This document shows, one piece after another, positions 23,336 to 36,426 of a DNA stretch of 64,000 nt; the stretch's first letter is position 1; every line of letters begins with the position of its first letter. The notes below the pieces were generated by a model. That model saw only the letters and a program-made list of their open reading frames with translations. It was not told the origin of the DNA and searched no databases. Source of the stretch: Ephydatia muelleri (Eukaryota > Porifera > Demospongiae > Spongillida > Spongillidae); assembly GCA_013339895.1 (NCBI GenBank), contig JABACO010000005.1, forward strand, positions 2,350,950 through 2,414,949, in the 5' to 3' direction. Made by a program: the position numbers and the translations under genes.

Positions 23336-23550
23336 ATGTTACGTACCATGTCTACAATGGGACGAATATCAAGCGAAGAATCTTGCATAGACTTAACCAA
23401 AGCAGTGAGATTACCTCCAGCAAGAAAGGATGCTATCATGGGTGGAGCTCTACCAGCCACAAGGATGTTGACTACACCCTTTAAAGATTGGAGAATCGAG
23501 CATGATAAAGGAACATCAGCTGCGTCGCTGAAGTGCTGAATACGCAAACC
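23336..23550 (-). pseudogene. Reverse-transcriptase fragment (R2-like, same family as 54.6 kb)
   Basis: Minus strand, about 70 residues: MRIQHFSDAADVPLS and IASFLAGGNLTALVK and DIRPIV. This aligns by eye to LRIQHLIEASEVSL ... VARFLAGGNLVALEK ... DIWLIAVGE in the element at 54.7-54.9 kb, that is the finger region upstream of the catalytic block. Both ends are lost. Part of a dead non-LTR retrotransposon. Confidence 0.8.
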
Positions 23551-23898
23551 TGTGGGCCAGCCCCAGTTAGTTTGGAGAATGATCTTAAAACAGGAATGAT
23601 GTTAAAATAATGAGGCAAAACTGTCACAAGACATACACAAGACTTAAACATACACAAGACAATGAAATACTCAAGACATGATAATATTCGTAATAACGTA
23701 ATACGCATTAAAACATCAGTTTCAATTACCATCCAAAGTGTTGGCTCTTGACAGCAGTGCCTTCACATTGACCCGGACAAGGGTCATACTCAAACCTCCA
23801 TAGAGGGATGCCTTGGTTGTGGATTTTGGGATTAATCCAATCAATCTAAAAAGCATGTTAATGCTGTATGAATGCTCATTCCGTGCTAATGCATACAT

Positions 23899-24928
23899 GT
23901 ACCGTAAAGTACCGCGTACAAGCCCCCCCCCTCCGCCCCCAACGTGAGACCCTGAAAAAAAATGGCTAGTTTTTGTAACGATCGTATCTCCTGAACCATA
24001 AACGTTGCGACCTACCTTTTTCAAAGTCTTGTTTTACTACCATTCCTTTCCTGAAATAATATCCTGTTTGGAATCGCATTGACATGCCTCACGAAAACAA
24101 GGTCTGAAAACATACCTGGTTCAGAACAGCCATATCGTTTGAACCGCTCATCTCCAAACATGGAATTTCGGTGTATATATCGTACAAACAGCGTTCAACA
24201 CATGCGGCATGTTTTTGTTCCATTTACCTTGTAATTTCTCGCAGTAAACATTAACAACATAGTCAGTTCACATCGCTCCGCCATTTCTTATTTCCATTGA
24301 CCAGCCTAGGCCCCATCCCAAACCATGTCTGCAAGACATATTTGGAATGGAAATCGGGGGGAGAGCGCTAATGAGATCGTATTCATAGCCCTGCTAAACT
24401 GAATTTCCTATTCATAGCTCGCATCTGTGTACACTCCTGTCTGCACTCTGAATGTAACTGCCGCTTCATTTACATCTCGCATTAGTGTCGTGCAGACATG
24501 GTTCGGAATGGGGCCTAGGTTGGTCAATGGAAATAAGAAATGGCGGAGCGATGTGAACTGACTATGTTGTTAATGTTTACTGCGAGAAATTACAAGGTAA
24601 ATGGAACAAAAACATGCCGCATGTGTTGAACGCTGTTTGTACGATATATACACCGAAATTCCATGTTTGGAGATGAGCGGTTCAAATGATATGGCTGTTC
24701 TGAACCAGGTATGTTTTCAGACCTTGTTTTTCGTGAGGCATGTCAATGCGATTCCAAACAGGATATTATTTCAGGAAAGGAATGGTAGTACAACAAGACT
24801 TTGAAAAAGGTAGGTCGCAACGTTTATGGTTCAGGAGATACGATCGTTACAAAAACTAGCCATTTTTTTCAGGGTCTCACGTTGGGGGCGGAGGGGGGGG
24901 GGGGCTTGTACGCGGTACTTTACGGTAC
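23899..24928. mobile_element. 1,030-bp foldback element with GTACCGTAAAGTACC ends
   Basis: Arms of about 437 bp (23,899-24,335 and 24,490-24,928) are nearly exact reverse complements; unique centre about 150 bp. Outer end GTACCGTAAAGTACCGCG followed by a C-run (G-run on the right, longer by several bases). No clear target duplication. No gene inside; a frame at 24,601-24,804 lies within an arm and is not supported. Confidence 0.9.
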
Positions 24929-25065
24929 TCCCTAATGCTGAAGCATATCGCTAACTGAGTTCCCTCAACCCCTGTCATGCAGATCTATACTAATTGACGG
25001 ATAACAGTTTTGCCCAAAAGAGGTCAGGCGACAACCTGGTGACAGGGTGTACCCATCAGGTCAAA
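24929..25065. other. Nothing recognised
   Basis: Short unique stretch between the foldback and a local duplication. Confidence 0.5.
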
Positions 25066-25068
25066 TCT

Positions 25069-25240
25069 GGGACCAAGGTAGCGCTGGCTTGCCTTGGGTG
25101 CGACCAGACGTGCCACTACCATGACGTGGTCATGGTGAGTGGTAGGCCCTCCCCGCTGACCGACCTGGGACCAAGGTAGCGCTGCAGGCTTGCCTTGGGT
25201 GCGACCAGGTGTGCCACACCATGACGCGGTCATGGGTTTG
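25069..25240. repeat. Local direct duplication, period about 98 bp
   Basis: GGGACCAAGGTAGCGCTG and TTGCCTTGGGTGCGACCAG, then CATGACG-GGTCATGG, occur at about 25,069 and 25,167. Each unit also ends in a small palindrome ACCATGACG...GTCATGGT. Confidence 0.85.
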
Positions 25241-25770
25241 ACGTGGTTGGTCAGGGTAGAAGCCCGAAGGGTGCCGCCTGCCATTGATGTATGACATGAA
25301 AATCAGTGTACAAGGTACAATCAATGCACAAGCGGAGTGGTGGGTGGGTCAGCAATATTCAGGTGGTCCATAGGCAGGCTATGAGACTGAATGGCTGCTT
25401 TCCCAAGAACACCATTTATATATACATACAATACCTGGAACCAGACAGAGACAATCTAATTTGGGGATAGGTTGTTTAGAGGGGAGGGTTGCAGACAGAG
25501 AGGCAGGCTTGACCTGCTAACCCTAGACAAAGCCCCCTTTCAACATACTATATGCTTCCCATGCCCTATCAAAGCTGGAAGGGGGGGGGGGGGGGGGTGG
25601 TGCATGACCATTCGCCCTTCATCAAAACATTAAACATTATTTACTCCCTAAACAAAATCACATTATTTCGTTGTGGACTCTTGTGTACAGATGCCTCTTG
25701 ATCAATATAAATACTGTGATTACACTCCGAGACCTTGCATGGAACTGAATTGAAAATCACAACTTAGTAT
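25241..25770. other. No gene; poly-G run at 25,581-25,597
   Basis: No supported coding sequence. Confidence 0.5.
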
Positions 25771-25779
25771 AGGTTCACC

Positions 25780-26412
25780 GTGTATATATGTGCGTATGTT
25801 TGTATGTGTACGTGTACGTTTGTGTGTGTAAAGTGTGTGTGTATATGTGTGTACAGTGTATGTATGTGTGTGTATGTGTGTGCATGTGTGTGTGCATGTG
25901 TGTGCGTTTGTGTGTGCATTTGTCTGTATATGAATGTGTATGTGTGTGTGCATGTGTGTGTGCATGTGTGTTTGCATTTGTGTGTTTGTCTGTGTATGTA
26001 TGTGTGTAAGTGTGTGTATGTGTGTGCATTTGTGTGTGTTTATGTGTGTATGTGCTTGTGTATGTGTGTGTGTGCATGTGTATGTGCATTTGTGTGTGCA
26101 TTTGTGTATGCATATGTGTATGTGTGTGTGCATATATGTGCGCGCGTTTGTGTGTTTGTTTGTGTATGTACATGTATGTGTGTGTTTGTGTGTGTATGTT
26201 TGTGTTTGTGTATTTGTGTGTGTGTATTTGTGTGTGTGTGTATTTGTGTGTATGTATGTTGTGTGTTTGTGTGTGTATGCATGTAAGTGTGTGTTTGTGT
26301 TTGTATGTGTATGTATGTATGTGTGTATGTGTGCATTTGTGTGTGTGCATGTGTATGTGTGTGTATGTGTGTGTTTGTGTGTATGTGTAAGTGTGTGTGC
26401 ATGTGTATGTCT
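25780..26412. repeat. TG-rich degenerate minisatellite, about 630 bp
   Basis: TGTGTG with interspersed TATG, CATTTG and TTTG words; strand-consistent. Long Cys/Val and His/Thr frames are artefacts. The word CTAGTCTCGTTCCCAG directly after it (26,412-26,428) resembles the end of the GTCTCGTACCC element family. Confidence 0.9.
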
Positions 26413-26639
26413 CTAGTCTCGTTCCCAGCCCCACATTACACAGCAGTGAATAGACTACATTATCACACACACACAAACACAAACACTGAACACACTCAAG
26501 AGGAGGTAATCAATACCAATAGAAAAAGAAATGCCTGTAGCTGCTTCACTAGTCGAAGCTCGATCAGCGGCTACCATCCACTCTCCAACACTCCCCACCA
26601 GGCCATTACACACCTCTCTCCCTCCCTCACCAGGTAGAC

Positions 26640-27060
26640 ATCCATATAGGGTCTGACTTCATCTTGTGGCTGTTGACATCTCCTCTGATGTCTGATCAGG
26701 TGATCCCTGGCAGCATGCTTGTCAGCCAGTTTCCATTTCACACACATCACAGTAGCCTGTGGGCATGGCTAAATTTAGAAAGGATTATGTGAAAGTGAAA
26801 CTGAACTCTCATATGCTATCCAGCAGAAATATCATTGCACAGTTCTTGGCTATGACCACATGCGTGCATAATGCTCATGGTCATACCCAGAATACTGCCA
26901 AATGGGGATGGGCGCCATAGGGACACATCTTGCAGGCACTCAGTCCAGCCCTGAGGTCCCAGAGCTTCACTGGCTGCTGGTAGACATTGGTCCCCAACAC
27001 TTTGGAAGGGTGCCAGTCCAACATCTGCTGGTGTGAGGGAGTACAGGGAGGAGGTAATGA
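26640..27060. repeat. Diverged dispersed repeat, copy A
   Basis: Shares the words TGTTGACATCTC, GCCAGCCAGTT-like, CCAGCA-AA-TATCATTGCACAG, ACTCAGTCCAGC and CTGAGGTCCCAG in the same order with 28,440-28,850. The two copies flank the 27.1-28.2 kb foldback. Confidence 0.7.
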
Positions 27061-28152
27061 AGGGTCATTTCACAGGAAACAGGGCCACCCTTAAACCATC
27101 ACCTTCTCATATCCTTGCTCAACTTTCCAAATACATTCTCCCTTTCAAACTACACTCAATTGCTGTATATTTGTATACCCCAAGTTATTTGGTTTATAAA
27201 ATGCAACCATTTGAATAATTAATTTTTTGAGTGACCTTTAGCACTTTGAAAAGAGATTTCTATACACATGTTTATACAATATTTGCTCTGTATCATAGGT
27301 GCTAGCCCTGGCAACAAAAACCAATCGAGATTTTTATTGGTATGCATTAGGGGTTAAAGTAAGTTATGAATATGTAATGAGAAATAGAATAGCAAAAAAT
27401 AACATACTCCTAATTACACCTTTTTTTTTAATAGGTAGCTCTTGACATTACTAGATTAATGTGCTCTATAATTTAGTGTGATTCTTATGCATTGGGCTGG
27501 GAAAACCTGTTTTAAGTACAGCAGCCATTTTTATTCCCTTGCTTCTCAAGGTGTTATGGACAAAGTTGTGATAGTGAGAACCCACACTTTATACAACTCC
27601 TAACAGCTGTAAGCTGTATAAACTGTGGTATCACAACTTTGTTCATAACACCTTGAGAAGCAAGGGAATAAAAATGGCAGCTATACTTAAAACAGGTTTT
27701 CCCAGCCCAATGCATAAGAATCACACTAAAATATAGAGCACATTAATCTAGTAATGTCAAGAGCTACCTATTAAAAAAAAAAAGGTGTAATTAGGAGTAT
27801 GTTATTTTTTGCTATTCTATTTCTCATTACATATTCATAACTTACTTTAACCCCTAATGCATACCAATAAAAATCTGGATTGGTTTTTGTTGTTAGGGCT
27901 AGCACCTATGATACAGAGCAAATATTGTATAAACATGTGTAGAGACCCTATAGAAATCTCTTTTCAAAGTGCTAAAGGTCACTCAAAAAATTAATTATTC
28001 AAATGGTTGCATTTTATAAACCAAATAACTTGGGGTATACATATATACAGCAATTGAGTGTAGTTTGAAAGGGAGAATGTATATGGAAAGTTGAGCAAGG
28101 ATATGAGAAGGTGATGGTTTAAGGGTGGCCCTGTTTCCTGTGAAATGACCCT
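27061..28152. mobile_element. 1,092-bp near-perfect palindrome (foldback element)
   Basis: Starts AGGGTCATTTCACAGGAAAC and ends with its complement; arms of about 540 bp meet at a small asymmetric centre near 27,606. Differences between arms are few. No gene inside. Possible 2-bp GA flank, not certain. As RNA the whole element would fold into one long hairpin. Confidence 0.9.
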
Positions 28153-28439
28153 GAAGAAATAAATCAGCAAGATAAGAGGGAGAGAGATGAGGAGTTACAA
28201 GAGGTGAGAGGAAAAAACCAAAAGGTTGTTTCGCTACTGCTACAGACTACCAGGCCAAGTCACTATGCATGCTGATGTTTTAGTAAAGCTGATAAAGCCA
28301 CAAACGTCGATCAGAGAGTACATCTACGGTATACGTAGGCCATAAATACTAGGTATGCCGGTCAAGCTATGGTTGTTACGCACATGTACAGCACCTATGC
28401 ACCTGTGGACACATCAATATAGGGGGTCACTGGATAGTG

Positions 28440-28855
28440 GGCAAACCACTTACTGTTGACATCTCTTCCTGATGTGGAAAATTGTGATGAGGCTAATCCC
28501 GCCTGCAGCAGTTGCCAGCCAGTTGATAAACATACATTACATCACTGTCACCCTCGTAGGTATGGTTAAATGTAGAAAAGATATCCAGCAAGATTATCAT
28601 TGCACAGCTCTTTGCTGACATGCATGACTAAATGCAAAATTCAAGTGCATAATGCTTCGCATGGTCTCACCCAAGGGTCCCATGTACAGTGTGCAGACAC
28701 TCAGTCCAGCACTGAGGTCCCAGTGTTTTGTTGCTCCCCAACACAACCAAACCTTTCGAAGGATACCAGTCCCACACCAATAGATAAGCAAGTACATGAC
28801 ATCACTCCTACCCTGCCATCACCCTTAAAACTCCCTTCAGATCAGGAATCATAAG
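28440..28855. repeat. Diverged dispersed repeat, copy B
   Basis: Partner of 26,640-27,060, same direction. Coding potential not evident in either copy. Confidence 0.7.
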
Positions 28856-28861
28856 GTTCCA

Positions 28862-29044
28862 CACCCACATACGACACACACACACCCACACACACACATA
28901 CACACACATCGATACACGCACATACGACACACATGCACATACAACACACATGCGTGCATACACACACGCACACGCACACACACACACACACACACACAAA
29001 AACACACACACAAAAACACACACACACACCACACACACACACAC
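28862..29044. repeat. CA-rich minisatellite
   Basis: CACACA with ACGACACACATGC words and CAAAAACACA interruptions. Confidence 0.9.
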
Positions 29045-29049
29045 TGGGA

Positions 29050-32000
29050 TTAATATAGGTACTATTCTAAAGAGAGGCTGTAGGGAAATAGCCCCGAACG
29101 CTAGATAGACTGACAGTTATATAATGAGGTTGGCAAATAATGCACACCACTACACCATAAAGTCCTATGTTCTAATGCAGCGATTACACCACATTCTAAT
29201 ACTACATAGTCCTTATTCCACAGAGGCATCAGCAGTGGGAGACCATACAATTTGGGAACGTGATGATTTCCAATAGCTATGGTGTCTGGGAGGTCGCTGT
29301 CAGCTCCTACTGTACATAAAACTATTGTGCCGCTTATCACGTGATTGATGCTGGCCAATATTGTCCTTATATGGCTTGTCCCTGTCGCTGTGTCTGTCAG
29401 CTTCAAAATGATATTTTGTATAGAACAACAGAAATGTAGATACGTACGCAAGGAATTGTAGTTGGTTATGTACTTCGTACCTGGCGATGATCTGGCAAAT
29501 ATATATATGATATCGCAAGCGATACAGCTCTATCCATGGATCACCCTCGATTCTCAAATACAGATACGGAGCGCTACGAACAACGACTAGCATGTTTAGG
29601 ATGCCAAATGTAACGTGACTACTGGCACACTGTTGGGCATCGCATAAACGTGTTATTTTGCGGAGCGAACATGACGTATGCGGTGCAAAACAGTTAGCTA
29701 TGGTTGCTACGCACATGTAGAACACCTAAACACTTCAGCTGCAACATACCTGAGTGAGTCTGGTTCAGGGCAAGCGTTTTCCCGCAGTGCCATCGCCCGT
29801 AGGTCATGTTCGAACGTCCATTTATTATTCTTACGTAAATCATTGTGAAGAATACAAAATGGAGACATTGAGTACCTCAACCACTAAAAGTGACTCAGGA
29901 AGTCACAGAAGTAGGCAAAAGAGTGTTGTATGGTAACACACACCTGCCTCGATGATCTGGTTAACATAATCCGAAACGAATTTTACCACAACTATCACAG
30001 ATCCTGAGAAAAATGTACAAACGTCTTGAAAGAACCCTAATTTTTATCAAATTTCTACAGGTGTCTATGGACGTGTTGTTTTAGGGCCATGGAAGTCACA
30101 GATAGACCGTGAAATTTTTTATTTCATAAATAAAGCATAGCTTATGATGTGCTTCACTGTAATCTTGAACGAATTTTTCATTTCTGCCCTTTCCTGATTT
30201 AGGTTGAACAGAAAAGCAGTTTGTTCCATACATTTCAATGGACGCGTACGCGGAAAATTAACGGACGTTTGCAATGACGCGTCAGGAATACGTAATGAGC
30301 GTCCGAAATTTCTGGCAACGATGCTGTCAAATGCTCGTTTTGTGGTGAGGAGCACAATGTCCGGTCTTGTACAAAAGCATGCAAGATCAAGTTGCTTCTC
30401 TTTGGAAGAACATCTACTTGCCTGCATGTTTGCAGATGATCAGATCAGGGTCAGGGAACAGGAACATAATACTTTGTCAGCATGCAGCATTCATACCATA
30501 TATTTGCTAATCCTTGATTTTACATTTTTGATTTTTATGTAGTAAGGTTCATATATATAGTGTTACGTTTTGTACTTCAATTGTGTAAACTAATAAAGAT
30601 GTCTGCAAACATATTTAGGATATTTTAAAATTTTAATACTTAATGATATTCAAATGAAATAGAACTTGATTATTTTGGTTTGAAATATTCAAATCTTATA
30701 ATCATTAAACTTGATTAATAATAAACATTTTCTTGTAACACATAATCTGAATAATTACAACATATCATTTGTTTCTCTAAATTCACTAATGTCTACATGA
30801 CCCTTATTTTTAAACCACTGTGTACCTGTATTAGATGCATTACTCATATAGATATGAGGGCAATCAGACAATGCGCAGGGTGTTGCCTTGAAGCCTCCAC
30901 GAATGGCTTCATATTGTTTAAGGTACGCGATTATTGTGAAAGCTATGACATGCAGTGGGACGTCACACTTATTTACCCTAATCATGTTACTAAGATGTTT
31001 CTGGCCTTTTTTTACGTAGGTAGAGAGTGTTAACGAGGTGTTCTATACAAAATGCACGTTCGTTGCCGTGGGTTCTTTAGCTAGATTATTTTCAGGCTCT
31101 GCTACCAGCACCTTGCATATCACGAGATTCTGACTTAGCGCAGTCAATCAAACCAAATTAATTTATTAGCAGGTAGGGCGCCCTCGGGCTTGTCTTACCC
31201 TTGAACTTGAAGAAGGTTGTGGGCTCACCTCAACAAAGGACTGAACATGTCCGGCTGATGTGTTGGTGCCTAACTGGTCTCACATTCAGCAGCATTTGAT
31301 CTGAAGGTCACCAATCCTAACTTTTTATTGGGAGCAGGCATGACCTCAGGTTAATTGTACTGCTGAACGAGCTGGGAGAGCTCCAAAAATGACATTCCCT
31401 GTACAAAGAGAGGTTGGTTATGTGTCCCATTGGTTGTGCATGGAGGTATTTGGTGGTTGGGGTAACAAAGCAAAAGAAGCTCTCTCAAGGGTCAAGGGTT
31501 GCCAAGAAGCTAGCCATCAGGACAAGTCGTTTCTGGCCTGACTGCCACCTGGGCATTACACTGATGAGCCAGAATGATAGGGCTTTGCTTGGAAGAAGTA
31601 GTGTAACTTAGTATTTAGTTTTCTATAATCTGTATATTTCTTTATTGTGTTAGGCTAGTTTAAATAATTCATTGCATGTATCTTAATCTTTAATCATAGA
31701 TCTTTAATCTCCAACCGTCCTAGATCTAGGACGACAAGCTAAGCTGTAGAAAATAATGAACGCCTGTTTAGAAAATTCTGAAACAGCTCTGCCTTATCTA
31801 GATAAGTCCATACTACCTGAAAATGGTTGTTTTCCATTATGTTTCAACTTGTGTCACGAGATAAAAGCATCCAAACGTTGCGCATCCATCAATTTGCAGG
31901 CATTACTGCGAAAGTGGGAAAGAACTTCGCCATCGATTAGGCCGTTGTAGGGAAAATAAAACGGAATCTGATTTGTTCTGGAAGTGTTGTGCATGTTATC

Positions 32001-32470
32001 GGAGCATGTCATAAGTGTCGGATTAACGTTTAATAAGTGGTCAAACGACACGACCACAGAGGAAAAAAGTCGAAGGCGTTCAAATACATATGAAGACGGC
32101 TTCGTTGGAGAGATCAGGCAGTACAAAAAGCGGAAGAGTTGTGATCTTGATGAGAATGCTGCATAAGGCTGTTCAGAGGCCTCTACTAGTCACAAGGAAA
32201 GCGAAAGCGTCCTCATGCAGCAGTGATGAGGAGCCGACAAGAGAAGAGAACTGGTTTGTAACCTGAGGGCGTGGTTCCTGCAATATAAAATTACTTCACA
32301 TGATCTTGTTAAGTTAATAGGGACGAAATGGAGAATGATCACTACAGCCTGACTACTTAGGGGGAAGGGCATGGTGTTGCAGAAGTTGTTGGAGGAAGTG
32401 GCATCAGTGGCGTTGTGGCGCACCCACCGCTGGGGGGGGGGGAAGTCACTGCAAGTGGTACAAGCCCAGT
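29050..32470. other. Gene-poor stretch, no recognised gene
   Basis: Several frames of 60-140 residues occur on both strands, none with a recognised domain. The one with the most natural composition is plus 30,204-30,542 (contains GKLTDVCNDASGIRNERPKF), possibly a decayed exon. At 31,722-31,738 lies the palindrome GTCCTAGATCTAGGAC, which recurs at 37,895-37,935. Confidence 0.45.
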
Positions 32471-33170
<700 letters not shown>

Positions 33171-33176
33171 GTATAG

Positions 33177-33253
33177 TCTCGTACATAGACTCAAACGCAT
33201 GTAAGCAATTCGTACAGTAGTACTTGTGTACGTTTGAGTCTGGGTACGAGACT
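33177..33253. mobile_element. 77-bp miniature element, GTCTCGTACCC family
   Basis: Left end GTCTCGTACATAGACTCAAA, right end TTTGAGTCTGGGTACGAGAC; flanked by TA on both sides. The left end has small changes from the family consensus. Confidence 0.85.
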
Positions 33254-34641
33254 ATACAGTATCGTTCTTGATTCTTTCGTCAATGCTAGTACGTTCTACT
33301 GAGAAGAGCAATAATCCTTCCAGCTTCTCGTGCACCATCATATATTTCAATTGTGTTTTCGCACGCTTTAGCGCAGAAAAGCTACGTACACTGTAAGTTC
33401 TTCAAGGTACATATACAAGTTTCTCTGTCATTTGATACAATGCATACACTTGCTGGTGAACAACAGCACAACACAGGCCATCCAGGATTGGAGTGTACAA
33501 CCTCGAATTCCTTATTAATATCGTCCACGGTCGCCTTCTCTACATCAACGTTCGGAGCGCTTCACTAGTACTGGTTGGACTATCGAAATCAGTAACTACG
33601 AAGTGACAGAGTCACCTATATAGCCGAGTTCTTTAGAAAACTTACCATTGAGTGGCATGGTGCATCAAATACTCTGTACTGTCACGATGCATGCACAGAA
33701 TACTGAACATTGTTGTATAGCGAGTCATGATCAGTAGCATTGAAAGCCTCTATACAAAGGGCTGTATGGGTATTGACTGTTGAACCAAAAAGGGGTGTAT
33801 CACTTTTTCATTTGAAATTCTTCTGAAGAAGGAACTGTTCAAGTTTAGTCTAACTGGTTATGGCTTCATGTCGTGGCATCTTTTTCAGGATTCTTTGCAT
33901 TTTGCTCCACTAAAATTTACTCAGTTTCAGAGCTTCAGAAGGTTGTTTTGCAAAATTATTTGTGTAACATCTTAGCAGTATTGTTATTGTGAAAACCATG
34001 TCATGTGCTGCTGATGATGTGACAATGTTGGGGTGTGTGCTGGATCATTGATAACAACAGTCCATGCAATTTGATAATTCACCCTTCAAAACATGTTGCT
34101 TGGCATCCATACATTCAATGATTAGCCATAGCTAACATTGTTGCCCAGCCTATCATTGGATACACCAGGTTTAAGTAATGTAATTTTATATGCTGCTGGG
34201 TCTGGCCATAGAATGTGTGGTTGATGTTGTTCTTCCCCTGGAGCAGGATCAATAGAGATGAAAGCTACATCAACTTCTTTTGGGTGCACAACCTGACATT
34301 TGAAATGCTTCTACATGTACTACTGTGTTGGTTGCAGCAATGTTGCTACAAACACAATAGTACCATTCTTCACTATTTAGAAGTACACCATGCATGATGT
34401 TAGCCACTAACAACCATTGAATTATATTATATTACTTCTGATCACAGCCAATTGGATTCATTATATTTGATATCATTAAACTCAGTTGCAGTAAACACAA
34501 AATGTATGAAAATCATTTGTGTTGCTGGTATTGGCAAGATATCTATTTTTGGGTAATGAGAAAGGATTAAATCCTGATTTGTTTACAGAATATTAGATTA
34601 TTACTTTTATTAAATCCATGTTTAGCTGTTTATAAATATAT
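33254..34641. other. No gene seen
   Basis: A/T-rich unique sequence without a supportable frame. Confidence 0.5.
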
Positions 34642-34645
34642 AATT

Positions 34646-35465
34646 GGGACAGTTCACGAGAAAATTGCACCACTCATATATTATAAAAATGTTATAAACA
34701 TGCATCACGTTTGCATCACTATAACTTCCCAACGATTAACGCTATCGACATCCTATTTTCACCACTTCATACTACACCATTTCTCTACAGTAAAATGCAT
34801 TTTGGAGTCTTGGACTATATCCGTGCCGACGTTCCTACGTGCGATACCCCCTGGGGTTCAAAACTACCATATCTTCGTGTAGGAGTAATCAAATCGCTTC
34901 AAATTCGGTTTGTAGGTGGAGAGGTCCTATATCTATCTATTTGTTCTGTTCGTTAATTTTTATGCAATCCGTTACGGAGATACAGTTGAACAAACTACGT
35001 GCACATTTTCGCGCTCGTTTCGCGCCAATGATTTGGGCAAATTGCGCTCCGCTCAATGTATGGGGAGGCGGAGATTATTACATTGGCGCGAATCAAGCGG
35101 GAAAACGTGCACGTAGTTTATTCAACTGTATCTCCGTAACAGATGGCATAAAAATTAACGAACAGAACAAATCGATAGGTATAGGACCTCTCTACCTACA
35201 TACCGAATTTGAAGCGATTTGACCGCTCCTACACGAAGATATGGTAGTTTTGAACCCCAGGGGGTATCGCACGTAGGAACGTCGGCACGGATATAGTCCA
35301 AGACTCCAAAATGCATTTTACTGTAGAGAAATGGTGTAGTATGAAGTGGTGAAAATAGGATGTCGATAGCGTTAATCGTTGGGAAGTTATAGCGATGCAA
35401 ACGTGATGCATTTTTATAACATTTTTATAATATATGAGTGGTGCAATTTTCTCGTGAACTGTCCC
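34646..35465. mobile_element. 820-bp foldback element, AATT target duplication, shared-module superfamily
   Basis: Ends GGGACAGTTCACGAGAAAAT and complement, flanked by AATT at 34,642-34,645 and 35,466-35,469. Two arms of about 385 bp meet around a short G/C-rich centre at 35,030-35,080. The arms contain, in order, the words AACTTCCCAACG, CCATTTC, GGGGTTCAAAAC, TTCGTTAATTTTT and ACGGAGATACAG, the same order as in the TIRs of the 7.3-kb element and in the 38.1-kb element. No gene. Confidence 0.92.
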
Positions 35466-35667
35466 AATTCATAAAACGTGTCTATGTTACGGCCCGATTT
35501 AAAACTTTTGACCCGCTTTAAAACCGGTCGACCCGATTTACAGCCGGTTGACGGTCGACCCGCTTTAAAGTCAGTCAATTAATTTAGGCACGTGGTTGCA
35601 AAGAATCTTGTGGAAATTCTGTGTGCGAGCGTTGCCCGTTGTTTATTTTTTGACCTTTGCCATCGAA

Positions 35668-35865
35668 ATGGAAATCGACGTTCGCGCGAGAGAAGGAGTT
35701 TGGCATCTTTCTTCCGAGAAGTTTCCTCCACTTCAAGGCCAAGGGGAACCAGTGGCATCTTTTATAAAGACTTTGGAGAGAAGATTAAAGCTGCCGGTCA
35801 TTAAAGACCCATCATCGGTTGACAAGAACTTACGCTTCTTCATAAGAGTGGCTTCCAAATTTTGA
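35668..35865 (+). CDS. Small unrecognised coding fragment inside the TIR element
   Basis: From ATG at 35,668: MEIDVRAREGVWHLSSEKFP onward, about 65 residues, ending at a TGA. Natural composition with a likely helix (VASFIKTLERRLKLPV). No domain recognised. Probably the N-terminal piece of the element's own protein, cut by the internal deletion that separates it from the PHD-like exon. Confidence 0.45.
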   Translation: MEIDVRAREGVWHLSSEKFPPLQGQGEPVASFIKTLERRLKLPVIKDPSSVDKNLRFFIRVASKF

Positions 35866-36231
35866 ACATCCTTATAGTCTAGGAGCTCGTGCATGATGTT
35901 TTAGTCGTTCCAGCAAAACAGCAGGTAGGTCTCCGTAATGTTGGTAGGCAACTGCCTATTATCGGCTACAAACATGCATGCATGGCATGTGGGGAACAGT
36001 TACATCGCATGAAAATGCACATCTTATGTCAATAGGTTGTGGTATTGATTCATGGCACAATTACAACTGCAAGCCTAGTGATGTGACAAATAGGGTTTGG
36101 AGGACAATGCAGCTCTAGAAAAGTACAGGAGAGTCGCATATATAAAAGAATTTATTCGTGAGGTCGGGACTTCTTACATGCTGGGTACAAGAAGACATTT
36201 GAATTTCAAAAGGTAAAATGTCACGTAGTCC

Positions 36232-36426
36232 ATGTATCAAAAAGGTGAGAAGGTGACAAGAAAGACAGAGATGTTTGAAATAATCTGCACATGTTGGAGC
36301 ATAGAGGAAGGTAACATGGTTGAATGTGAAATTTGTAAGGAATGGTTCCATCAAGAGTGTCTGGGATCGAGTACAACAAAGCATTTGGGGAAAAAAAACA
36401 CCTCAACACGTTGCATGGATGTGTAA
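36232..36426 (+). pseudogene. PHD-type zinc-finger exon fragment inside the TIR element
   Basis: Plus strand, about 64 residues. The core ICTCWSIEEGNMVECEICKE is followed by WFHQECLG: a C-x-C-(x)11-C-x2-C-x4-H-x2-C pattern, with the W before the H, as in PHD fingers. The last Cys pair is probably at the degraded end (after an A8 run where a frameshift is likely). PHD fingers usually read histone H3 tails; several DNA-transposon proteins carry one. Flanking protein not recovered. Confidence 0.7.

Noticed and set aside
24601..24804. Coding exon inside the 23.9-24.9 kb foldback
   Set aside because: It lies in one palindrome arm, has no recognised motif and is not conserved as a frame on the other arm beyond the sequence identity itself.
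29300..29725. 141-codon minus-strand frame
   Set aside because: Composition is not protein-like, no domain and no splice partners.
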